Source: Rhodanobacter sp. Root480 (GTDB lineage: Bacteria > Pseudomonadota > Gammaproteobacteria > Xanthomonadales > Rhodanobacteraceae). From it: a DNA stretch of 64,000 nucleotides. The stretch lies in the NCBI RefSeq assembly GCF_001426645.1, contig NZ_LMEX01000002.1, positions 640,322 through 704,321 on the forward strand, written 5' to 3'. Positions 33,090-40,749 of the stretch are shown one piece after another. Made by a program: the position numbers and the translations under genes. The notes under the pieces are model-generated. The model made no database searches and was not told the origin of the DNA. It worked only from the letters and a program-made list of their open reading frames with translations. Numbering within the stretch: the first letter of the stretch is position 1; each line of letters starts with the position of its first letter.

Positions 33090-34730
33090 ATGTTGCGATT
33101 GACCGACCTCAAGCTGCCGCTCGACCACAGCGAGGCGGCACTCACCGCCGCGCTGCTCAGGCGGCTGGGCATCGAGGCGGCCGACCTCACCGGTTACCAG
33201 GTGGCGCGGCGCGGCTACGATGCGCGCAAGCGCGGCGCGATCGTGCTGATCTATGCACTGGATATCGACACGCCGCGCGAAGCCGAACTGCTGCAGCGCT
33301 TCGCCGACGACACGCATGTACGACCCACGCCGGATACGAATTACCACTTCGTGGCCAAGGCGCCACCGCGAATCGAACACCGTCCGCTGGTGATCGGCTT
33401 CGGGCCCTGCGGTCTGTTCGCGGGGTTGATCCTGGCGCAGATGGGTTTTCGCCCGATCATCCTGGACCGCGGCAAGGAAGTGCGCGAGCGCACCAAAGAC
33501 ACGTGGGATCTGTGGCGCAAGCGCGAGCTGCATCCGGAATCCAACGTGCAGTTCGGCGAGGGCGGCGCGGGCACGTTTTCCGACGGAAAGCTGCACAGCC
33601 AGATCCGCGACCCGCTGCACCACGGCCGCAAGGTGCTGACCGAATTCGTCAAGGCGGGCGCGCCGGAGGAAATCCTCTACGTCAGCAAGCCGCACATCGG
33701 CACGTTCCGGCTGGTGTCGATGGTGGAGAACATGCGCACCACGATCGAGTCGCTGGGCGGCGAGATCCGCTTCAGCCAGCGCGTGGATGATCTGCTGCTG
33801 GAAGCGGGTGCGGATGGCCAACAGCGGATCCGTGGCGTCGCGCTGGCCAGCGGCGAGCAGATCCGCGCCGATCACGTGGTGCTGGCGCTGGGCCACAGCG
33901 CCCGCGACACCTTCGAGATGCTGCATGCACGCGGCGTGTATCTTGAAGCCAAACCCTTCTCCATCGGCTTCCGCATCGAGCATCCGCAGTCGGTGATCGA
34001 CCGCGCCCGCTTCGGGCCGCAGGCCGGTCATCCGATGCTCGGCGCGGCCGACTACAAGCTGGTGCATCACGGCAAAGGCGGACGCTCGGTCTACAGCTTC
34101 TGCATGTGCCCCGGCGGCACCGTGGTCGCGGCCACCAGCGAGCCCGGCCGCGTGGTCACCAACGGCATGAGCCAGTACTCGCGCAACGAGCGCAACGCGA
34201 ACGCCGCCGTGGTGGTCGGCATCGAGCCCGCCGATTTCGCGCCGTATGGCGAAGGCCCGCTGGCCGGCATCGCCTTGCAGCGCGCGCTGGAGAGTCACGC
34301 CTATGTCCTGGGCGGTGAAAACTACAGTGCTCCCGCGCAGCTCGTGGGTGATTTCCTGGCCGGCCGCGCGTCGCGCGACTTCGGCGACGTGCAGCCGTCG
34401 TATCAACCTGGCGTGACGCTGGGCAACCTGGACGGCGCGCTGCCCGATTACGCCATCGCCGCCATCCGCGAAGCGCTGCCCGCGTTCGAACGGCAGATCC
34501 GCGGTTACGCGATGCCGGACGCCATCCTCACCGGCGTCGAAACCCGCACGTCCTCACCCGTGCGCATCACCCGCGACAACGACAACCTGCAAAGCCTCAA
34601 CACCCGCGGCTTGTATCCCGCCGGCGAAGGTGCCGGGTATGCCGGCGGCATTCTTTCCGCCGCCGTGGATGGGATCAAGGTGGCGGAAGCGGTGGCGCGG
34701 GATATCGCGGCGCGAGGCTTGTCTGCATAA
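33090..34730 (+). CDS. FAD-dependent dehydrogenase (COG2509 type)
   Basis: A 546-residue uncharacterised flavoprotein. An N-terminal alpha/beta domain (1-95, LKLPLDHSEAALTAALLRRLG) precedes the FAD-binding fold with VIGFGPCGLFAGLILAQMGF near residue 105. Then come FGEGGAGTFSDGKLHSQIRD and GPQAGHPMLG, typical of COG2509. LYPAGEGAGYAGGILSAAVDG near the C-terminus closes the FAD site. Members are widespread and no reaction has been assigned that I know of. It stands alone before hipBA. Confidence 0.9.
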   Translation: MLRLTDLKLPLDHSEAALTAALLRRLGIEAADLTGYQVARRGYDARKRGAIVLIYALDIDTPREAELLQRFADDTHVRPTPDTNYHFVAKAPPRIEHRPLVIGFGPCGLFAGLILAQMGFRPIILDRGKEVRERTKDTWDLWRKRELHPESNVQFGEGGAGTFSDGKLHSQIRDPLHHGRKVLTEFVKAGAPEEILYVSKPHIGTFRLVSMVENMRTTIESLGGEIRFSQRVDDLLLEAGADGQQRIRGVALASGEQIRADHVVLALGHSARDTFEMLHARGVYLEAKPFSIGFRIEHPQSVIDRARFGPQAGHPMLGAADYKLVHHGKGGRSVYSFCMCPGGTVVAATSEPGRVVTNGMSQYSRNERNANAAVVVGIEPADFAPYGEGPLAGIALQRALESHAYVLGGENYSAPAQLVGDFLAGRASRDFGDVQPSYQPGVTLGNLDGALPDYAIAAIREALPAFERQIRGYAMPDAILTGVETRTSSPVRITRDNDNLQSLNTRGLYPAGEGAGYAGGILSAAVDGIKVAEAVARDIAARGLSA

Positions 34731-34731
34731 T

Positions 34732-34803
34732 TTCAACCCAAGGGTTGAAATGCCGCATTTAAACCTGTAAGTTGAACATCACCATATCAACCTATAGGTT
34801 GAA
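34732..34803 (+). promoter_or_regulatory. Three evenly spaced HipB-type operators
   Basis: Three 18-bp palindromes begin exactly 27 bp apart: TTCAACCCAAGGGTTGAA (34732-34749), TTAAACCTGTAAGTTGAA (34759-34776) and ATCAACCTATAGGTTGAA (34786-34803). The shared half-site is CAACC/GGTTG. They fill the space between the previous stop and the hipB start (34808), the position expected for autorepression by HipB or HipBA. The DNA here is visibly AT-richer than its surroundings. Confidence 0.8.
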
Positions 34804-34807
34804 GTGC

Positions 34808-35065
34808 ATGCATTCGACGCCAATCCTCCTTCCCACTCAGTTGGGCGATATTCTGCGTAGTGCCCGGCTGAATCGCGGTCTGACCCAAACCGATATCGCC
34901 CGGCAACTCGGCATCAGTACCCAAGCCGTATCCAAGCTGGAGAACAATGCCGCCCGGGTCTCGTTCGACCGGATCCACCGGTTATGCCAGGTGCTGGGGC
35001 TCGAACTGCTTGTGCAGGACAAACCCACAATGAACTTGCGCGACGCAGGCGCGCCGGAGTGGTAA
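34808..35065 (+). CDS. hipB: HipB-like antitoxin, XRE family
   Basis: An 85-residue DNA-binding antitoxin. The helix-turn-helix is LTQTDIARQLGISTQAVSKLENN (about 28-50), preceded by LGDILRSARLNRG as in HipB. ATG 34808 is chosen because it follows the third operator. The upstream TTG 34772 would place translated codons across the operators. The stop codon overlaps the start of hipA. HipB neutralises the HipA kinase and, with it, represses the operon. Confidence 0.92.
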   Translation: MHSTPILLPTQLGDILRSARLNRGLTQTDIARQLGISTQAVSKLENNAARVSFDRIHRLCQVLGLELLVQDKPTMNLRDAGAPEW

Positions 35066-36444
35066 CCACGCCGCGCTCGCTGGCCCTGGACCTATGGATG
35101 AACGGCCAGTACGTCGGCACCTGGGAACGCTCCAAAGGTGCCGCCGATCGGCTGACCTACGACGCCGGCTGGATCCAGTCCGAAGCAGGACGCCCGTTGT
35201 CACTGTCGCTGCCGTTCGGACACGCCCATGGACGCAGCAATGACATACCGGTCTTGCGCGGCGACAAGGTCGCGGCCTATTTCGAGAACCTGATTCCGGA
35301 CAACGAGCGCATCCTGCAACGCTTGCGCGATCGCCATGGCGCGCGCTCCACGACCCCCTTCGACCTGCTCGCGGCGATCGGCCGCGACTGCGTCGGCGCC
35401 ATCCAGTTGTTGCCCGCAGGAGTGGACCCGGGCGACATCCGCCACATCGAGGCCACGTCGCTCAACGAAGCGGGGGTCGCGGATGTATTGCGCAACACCA
35501 CGCTGTCCCGATATCCGGGCCAAACGGCCGATGACGACGCGTTTCGCCTGTCGATTGCCGGTGCGCAGGAAAAGACCGCGCTGCTGCGGCATCGCGGACG
35601 CTGGTGTATCCCGCACGGCGCCACGCCATCCACCCACATTTTCAAGTTGCCCCTGGGATTGGTCGGCAATGTGCAGGCCGACATGCGCATGTCGGTCGAA
35701 CTGGAATGGCTTTGCATGGCCTTGGTGCGCGAATACGGCCTGCCCGTTGCCCATGCTGAAATTGGCCGTTTTGAAGACCAGAAGGCCCTGATCGTCGAGC
35801 GCTTCGATCGCGTTCGCGCACGCGACGGCCACTACTGGCTGCGCATTCCGCAGGAGGATTTCTGCCAGGTCACCGGATTGCCGCCGAACCGCAAGTACGA
35901 AAGCGACGGCGGCCCGGGCATTCGTCAGATCATGGATGTCCTGCGCGGTTCCGAGAACGCCGACACGGACCGCGAGAACTTCTTCCGGACGCAAATAGTG
36001 TTCTGGATCATGGGCGCCACCGACGGCCACGCCAAGAATTTCAGCCTCACCCTGCTCGCCGGCGGGCGCTATCGACGCACGCCGCTATACGACATCCTGT
36101 CCACTTGGCCCATCCAGGGCCGCGGCGCAAACCGCATGGATGCGCGCAAGGCGCGGCTGGCGATGGCGGTGGAAGGCGACAACCGCCACTACCTGATTCA
36201 CGACATCCATCGCTGGCACTGGGTCGGCATGGCCGAAAGCCTGGGACTCGGCGATCGTATTTCGGCGATGATCGAAGACCTCATCGACCGTACCCCGCGC
36301 GCACTCGATGCCATGGCAAAGCGCTTGCCGGAGGATTTCCCCGCGGAGCTGTTCGACCGTGTGGCAAGCGGCATGACCGATGCCGTCAAACGGCTGGCCA
36401 GAGAGCCTGATCGTCGATCAGCAACGTCAATCGGCAAACGTTGA
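35059..36444 (+). CDS. hipA: HipA-like toxin kinase
   Basis: HipA-type Ser/Thr kinases phosphorylate targets such as glutamyl-tRNA synthetase and induce dormancy. The protein is 461 residues (E. coli 440). The N-terminal domain contains LDLWMNGQYVGTW and RPLSLSLPF. Residues near 164 read SIAGAQEKTALL, the loop with the autophosphorylated Ser and P-loop-like region. The catalytic Asp lies in GATDGHAKNFS near 318 and the metal-binding Asp in YDILS near 343. All the key residues are present, so it should be active. GTG 35059 overlaps the hipB stop by 7 bases. ATG 35098 would truncate the first strand. Confidence 0.93.
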   Translation: MVTTPRSLALDLWMNGQYVGTWERSKGAADRLTYDAGWIQSEAGRPLSLSLPFGHAHGRSNDIPVLRGDKVAAYFENLIPDNERILQRLRDRHGARSTTPFDLLAAIGRDCVGAIQLLPAGVDPGDIRHIEATSLNEAGVADVLRNTTLSRYPGQTADDDAFRLSIAGAQEKTALLRHRGRWCIPHGATPSTHIFKLPLGLVGNVQADMRMSVELEWLCMALVREYGLPVAHAEIGRFEDQKALIVERFDRVRARDGHYWLRIPQEDFCQVTGLPPNRKYESDGGPGIRQIMDVLRGSENADTDRENFFRTQIVFWIMGATDGHAKNFSLTLLAGGRYRRTPLYDILSTWPIQGRGANRMDARKARLAMAVEGDNRHYLIHDIHRWHWVGMAESLGLGDRISAMIEDLIDRTPRALDAMAKRLPEDFPAELFDRVASGMTDAVKRLAREPDRRSATSIGKR

Positions 36445-36624
36445 GCTGAACCTCGCCCAGGCCCCACGCGCACATGCCTGTGGTTGCCATGCAGGTCGTC
36501 GCAAAGCGTCTGCCGGGCGCCGTGCAATTCGCTGCGCTTCCTGCAATGGGCGTCGCTGCAGCGCCTTGAAGCAGTCAGCCCCACCCCCAATCTCCTGTCT
36601 GTTCACTTCATTGGCAGACAAACC

Positions 36625-37278
36625 ATGACCACTCCCGCCTCCGTCCGCATCGACTTTGTCTCCGACGTTTCCTGCCCGTGGTGCGCGATCGGGCTGACGT
36701 CCTTGCAGCAGGCGCTGACGAAACTCGATGGCGAGGTGGCTGCCGAGATTCATTTCCAGCCGTTCGAGTTGAATCCGCAGATGGCGGCCGAGGGCGAGGA
36801 TTCCACCGAGCATCTGGTGCGCAAGTACGGCAGCTCGGCCGACCAGATCGACGCGAACCGCGCGATGATCCGCGAGCGTGGCGCCGCGCTGGGCTTCACC
36901 TTCAACATGGATCGGCGCAGCCGCGTCTACAACACGTTCGATGCGCACCGGCTGCTGCATTGGGCCGAGCTGGAAGGGCGGCACATCGCGTTGAAGCAGA
37001 TCCTGCTGCGCGCGTATTTCACCGACGGCGAAGACGTCAGCGCGCACGACACGCTGGTGCGACTGGCGGTTGAAGCGGACCTCGATGCGGAGCGTGCGCG
37101 GCAGATTCTCGCCGGCGACGAATTTGCCGACGAGGTGCGCGCGCAGGAGCAGTTCTTCCAGTCGCGCGGCATCCATTCGGTGCCGGCCACGATCGTCAAC
37201 GGTCAGCACCTGATTTCCGGCGGGCAGCCGCCGGAGGCCTTCGAGCAGGCGCTGCGTCAGATCGTTGCGGCAGCCTGA
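36625..37278 (+). CDS. DsbA-family oxidoreductase (FrnE-like)
   Basis: A 217-residue cytosolic thioredoxin-fold protein with an inserted helical domain. The redox motif Cys17-Pro-Trp-Cys20 follows the first strand (IDFVSDVSCPWC). QPFELNPQM and GIHSVPATIVNGQHLISGGQPPE carry the cis-Pro loop and the C-terminal FrnE block. There is no signal peptide. FrnE-type proteins act as cytosolic disulfide isomerases or handle polyketide precursors, and the substrate here is unknown. Nothing recognisable lies in the 180 bases before it. Confidence 0.9.
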   Translation: MTTPASVRIDFVSDVSCPWCAIGLTSLQQALTKLDGEVAAEIHFQPFELNPQMAAEGEDSTEHLVRKYGSSADQIDANRAMIRERGAALGFTFNMDRRSRVYNTFDAHRLLHWAELEGRHIALKQILLRAYFTDGEDVSAHDTLVRLAVEADLDAERARQILAGDEFADEVRAQEQFFQSRGIHSVPATIVNGQHLISGGQPPEAFEQALRQIVAAA

Positions 37279-37333
37279 AATCCCCGCGCGGGTTGCTTTC
37301 GCTGACCGCGCAGGTACGTACTAGTCCAGCGTT

Positions 37334-37501
37334 TCAGGGGTGCTCGATGCCCATGTCGCGATGCGACTGGCGCTTCACTTCCTCGGCGCCTTTTTCCTTT
37401 TTGTCATCGCGGCGATCCTGCAGCTTCTCGTCGTGTTTGGCGACGTCGCTCTCGTTGCGATCGCCGGTGCCGTGCTTGCGGTCAGCGGGTGGACGGGTCA
37501 T
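37334..37501 (-). CDS. Small highly charged protein, unknown function
   Basis: A 55-residue hydrophilic protein, starting MTRPPADRKHGTGDRNES and ending HRDMGIEHP, made almost entirely of Lys, Arg, Asp, Glu and His. It contains the run LQDRRDDKKEKGAEEVKRQ. The support is a strong Shine-Dalgarno, GGAGGAG, six bases before the ATG on the minus strand, and the absence of a better gene in the gap. It could be a stress or nucleic-acid-binding peptide, but no family is recognised. Frames on the opposite strand lack such a site. Confidence 0.6.
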   Translation of the reverse strand: MTRPPADRKHGTGDRNESDVAKHDEKLQDRRDDKKEKGAEEVKRQSHRDMGIEHP

Positions 37502-37570
37502 GGCGCTCCTCCGGGGTTTTCGCCCAGATTAGGCCGCCGCCACTGATGGATTCGTGATGCCGTGCGAGCG

Positions 37571-40519
37571 TCAGGCGCTCTCGGACGTCAGCCAGTGCGC
37601 GATGGGCGAGGGGTAGCCCATCAGATAACCCTGCCCCAGCTCGCAACCCATCGCCTGCAACGCACCGTATTGCACGTCGGTTTCGATGCCTTCGGCGATC
37701 ACCTCGATACCCAGCGCGCGCGACAACGCCAGAATCGCGGCGACCACCGTGGTGCTGTTGGTGTTGGCGCCCTTGTCCAGCTCGTGCACGAAGGCGCGAT
37801 CGATCTTCAGCATCCGCAGCGGCAGCGAGTGCAGGTAGCTCAGCGATGAGTAGCCGGTGCCGAAATCGTCCAGTGCGGCGCCGACGCCGGCGGCGCGCAG
37901 GCGCTCCAGCGTCGCGCGCACGCGTTCGGGGTTGTCCAGCAACGCGCCTTCGGTGACCTCGGCGATCAACCGCGCAGGTGGCAGGCCGGTGCGTTCCAGC
38001 AGGGCGATCAGTCGCTCGTCGAAATCGGCGTGGCGCAGGTGCAGCGCCGAAACGTTGATCGTCATGAAAGTGTCGGCGGCGCCGTCGCGCATCAGATGCG
38101 TGCAGCTCAGCTCGAACATGCGCCAGTCGATCGCCTCGATCAGGCCGCTGTCCTCGGCGATCTTGAGGAAGTCGGCCGGGCGCAGCACGCCGCGTTGCGG
38201 ATGGTTCCAGCGGATCAGCGCCTCGTAACCAACCACCTTGCCACCATCGAGGTGGCAGATCGGCTGGAAGTACGGCTCGAACTGATCCTGCGCCAGCGCC
38301 TGGCGCAATTCGCCCTCCATTGCCAGCACGTCGATCACGTTCCTGGCCAGCGTCTCGTCGAACAACGCATAGCGCTTGCGACCCAGCGCCTTGGCGCGGT
38401 ACAGCGCGATGTCGGCGTCGCGCAACATCTCGTCGGCCGCGTTGTACTGCCCGTCGCCGATGGCAATGCCCACGCTGGCGGTGGTCTGCAGCTCCTTGCC
38501 GGCGATCATCATCGAGGCGCTGAGGGCGTCGAGCACGCGTTGCGCCACCATCATGGCGTCGGCGGGTTTGTCCACCTCTTCCACCAGGATGGCGAACTCG
38601 TCGCCGGACAACCGCGCTACCAGGTCGGGGTAACGCACGCAGTTGGCGAGGCGGTTGGACACCTCTTTCAGCACCTCGTCGCCGGCCAGGTGACCGAGGC
38701 TGTCGTTGATGATCTTGAAGCGATCGACATCAAGGTAGAGCAAGGCGCAGCGGCGCGAGGGCTCGCGCCGGATGGCGGCCAGCACGCGATCCATGCGATC
38801 GCGCAGGTAGCCACGGTTGGGCAAGCCGGTGAGCAGGTCGTGCATGACCTGATGCTTGAGCTGGTCCTGCACGCGTTCGCGCTCGATGATCTCCTTGCGC
38901 AGCGCCAGCGTGCGCTCCTCGACGCGCTGCTCCAGCTCTTCATAGGCGCGACGCAACGACTCGGCCGAGCGCCGCCGCATCAGGCTGCTGGCGATCTGGG
39001 TGGCGACAAAGCTGAGCAGTTCCTGGTCCGCCTGGTCATAGACGACATCGCGCGAATAACTCTGCACGGTGACCACGCCGATCACCTCGTCACCCACGAT
39101 CAGCGGCACGCCCAACCAGCAGGTCGCCTTGGCACCGGCCTGCGCCGACGATGCCTCGCCGCTGCGCACGAGCTTGCGGATGTCGGCCTTGTTGGCCAGC
39201 AGCGCCTTGCCGTGGCGCAATACGTATTCGCTGAGGCCACGCCCCAGCGGGCGCTCCGCCAGCTGCGGATTGGCCGCATCCACCGAGTACGGAAACATCA
39301 GCCGCTTGCCGTCGTCGGACACCAGCGCGATGTAGAAATTCTTGGCGTTGAGCAAATCGTCGACCACCGCATGCACGCGGCGATAAAACTCGTCCTGGCC
39401 GATGTCGGCGGTCGCCAGCTGCGCGATCTGGAACAGCGCCGCCTGCAGGTGCTCGGCACGCTGGCGCTCCACGATCTCCAACTGCAAGCCGCGGTTGGCT
39501 TCGGCCAGTTCCAGCGTGCGCAGTTGCACGCGCTGCTCGAGATCGGCCTTGGATTGCTTGCGCTCCAGCGCCGTGAGGATGTGGCTGCCGACGAACTCCA
39601 GCAGGGCCAGGTCCTCATTGGTGAAGCCCAAACCTTGCTGGTAGTTGTGCACCACAAGGGCACCGCCCAACTGGCCGTCGCGCAGCATCGGCACGCCCAG
39701 CCAGTCGTAACTTTCCGGGCCTTGCAGATTCATCGGGCCGGACACCTGGCTGCGCAGCTCGCGGGTGTTGCCCATGCGCGCCTTGCCGTCGCGGATTACG
39801 TACCAGGTGAGCGTGTGCTCGATGGCGCTCAGCGGCAGGTCCTGGCCATCGCCAGGTACGGCCGGCTCCTCCACGTCCACGAAATACAGGAAACGGATCG
39901 TGTCGTTGGCGGGGTGGTACATCACGATGCAGAAGTTTTCCGCGTACATCAACGTGCTGACGATGCCGTGGATGTCGCTGAGCATGTCCGGCATGTCGCG
40001 GTCGGAACCGGCCAGGTCGGAAATGGCGAACAGCGCACGCTGCAGGGTTTCCGAGCGCGCCAGTTGACGGTGGGAATCCTGCAGTTCGAACCATTCCAGC
40101 GCCCGGCGCAGGTGCTGACCGGCCAATTGCAGCGGCGCCGCCAGGCCATCGAGGAGCGCGGTGCCGTCCTGACCTTGCGCGATCGTCAGTACCAGCAGCA
40201 CCGGCTCGGGCCGCTGGCAGATGCGCAGGGCCACGCGGTTCTGTTCCGGATGCGGGCACGCCGAACTGGAGCGCGCGGCATCCTGCAACCACGGCCAGTC
40301 GGAAGAATCGACCCAGCATGGCGGCGCGCTGTAATGGTTGGAGGGATCACCGAGCCCCCACACCACGAACGCCTTCTCGCAACCGGGCTGGGCCTGCGCC
40401 AGTGAAGCAATCGTCACGCCGACTTCGTCGGGCGTGTGCGCAGCGGCGAGGCGCGCCAGCCATATCAGCTGCAAAGAGCCTTCTGACGGCGTCGATCGCA
40501 CAGCACCCGCCTGCATCAT
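37571..40519 (-). CDS. GAF-GAF-GGDEF-EAL cyclic di-GMP signalling protein
   Basis: A 982-residue soluble protein with no membrane helix. Two GAF-like sensor domains (about 150-310 with YDWLGVPMLRDGQLGGALVV; about 365-510 with WLGVPLIVGDEVIGVVTVQS) are each followed by coiled coils. Then come GGDEF (about 550-710, ARLSGDEFAIL) and EAL (about 720-970, GYEALIRW, DDFGTGYSS). The cyclase motif reads SGDEF, so that domain may be weak or regulatory. The EAL residues look intact, so net breakdown of cyclic di-GMP is likely. Start MMQAGAV is chosen, and further upstream codons look non-coding. Confidence 0.92.
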   Translation of the reverse strand: MMQAGAVRSTPSEGSLQLIWLARLAAAHTPDEVGVTIASLAQAQPGCEKAFVVWGLGDPSNHYSAPPCWVDSSDWPWLQDAARSSSACPHPEQNRVALRICQRPEPVLLVLTIAQGQDGTALLDGLAAPLQLAGQHLRRALEWFELQDSHRQLARSETLQRALFAISDLAGSDRDMPDMLSDIHGIVSTLMYAENFCIVMYHPANDTIRFLYFVDVEEPAVPGDGQDLPLSAIEHTLTWYVIRDGKARMGNTRELRSQVSGPMNLQGPESYDWLGVPMLRDGQLGGALVVHNYQQGLGFTNEDLALLEFVGSHILTALERKQSKADLEQRVQLRTLELAEANRGLQLEIVERQRAEHLQAALFQIAQLATADIGQDEFYRRVHAVVDDLLNAKNFYIALVSDDGKRLMFPYSVDAANPQLAERPLGRGLSEYVLRHGKALLANKADIRKLVRSGEASSAQAGAKATCWLGVPLIVGDEVIGVVTVQSYSRDVVYDQADQELLSFVATQIASSLMRRRSAESLRRAYEELEQRVEERTLALRKEIIERERVQDQLKHQVMHDLLTGLPNRGYLRDRMDRVLAAIRREPSRRCALLYLDVDRFKIINDSLGHLAGDEVLKEVSNRLANCVRYPDLVARLSGDEFAILVEEVDKPADAMMVAQRVLDALSASMMIAGKELQTTASVGIAIGDGQYNAADEMLRDADIALYRAKALGRKRYALFDETLARNVIDVLAMEGELRQALAQDQFEPYFQPICHLDGGKVVGYEALIRWNHPQRGVLRPADFLKIAEDSGLIEAIDWRMFELSCTHLMRDGAADTFMTINVSALHLRHADFDERLIALLERTGLPPARLIAEVTEGALLDNPERVRATLERLRAAGVGAALDDFGTGYSSLSYLHSLPLRMLKIDRAFVHELDKGANTNSTTVVAAILALSRALGIEVIAEGIETDVQYGALQAMGCELGQGYLMGYPSPIAHWLTSESA

Positions 40520-40749
40520 TCTGAGGTTCCCCAATCGCGGCCCGCCAACGCCTGTTGGCCGCCGACGGCTTATTGTCGCGCATCGCTCCCTTGCGCGTCG
40601 CATGAGCGTGCCCGCAAGCGGGCGTCGGCGCAATACCGATATAAACTGTGCTGCTCGCACCGCGCGCACGGCCGGTGCCCGCGGCATCATCCGCGCCTGC
40701 CATCATCGGCCGCGGCGATGCCCTTCCAGCGTCACAGGTTTACCCACGC

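Noticed and set aside
34772..34808. TTG start 12 codons upstream for HipB
   Set aside because: It would translate through two operators and add residues with no counterpart in HipB proteins. ATG 34808 follows the operators directly.
38030..40405. 791-codon plus-strand frame inside the GAF-GAF-GGDEF-EAL gene
   Set aside because: Low-complexity His/Gln/Val-rich translation typical of the complement of a high-GC gene. The minus strand encodes recognisable domains throughout.
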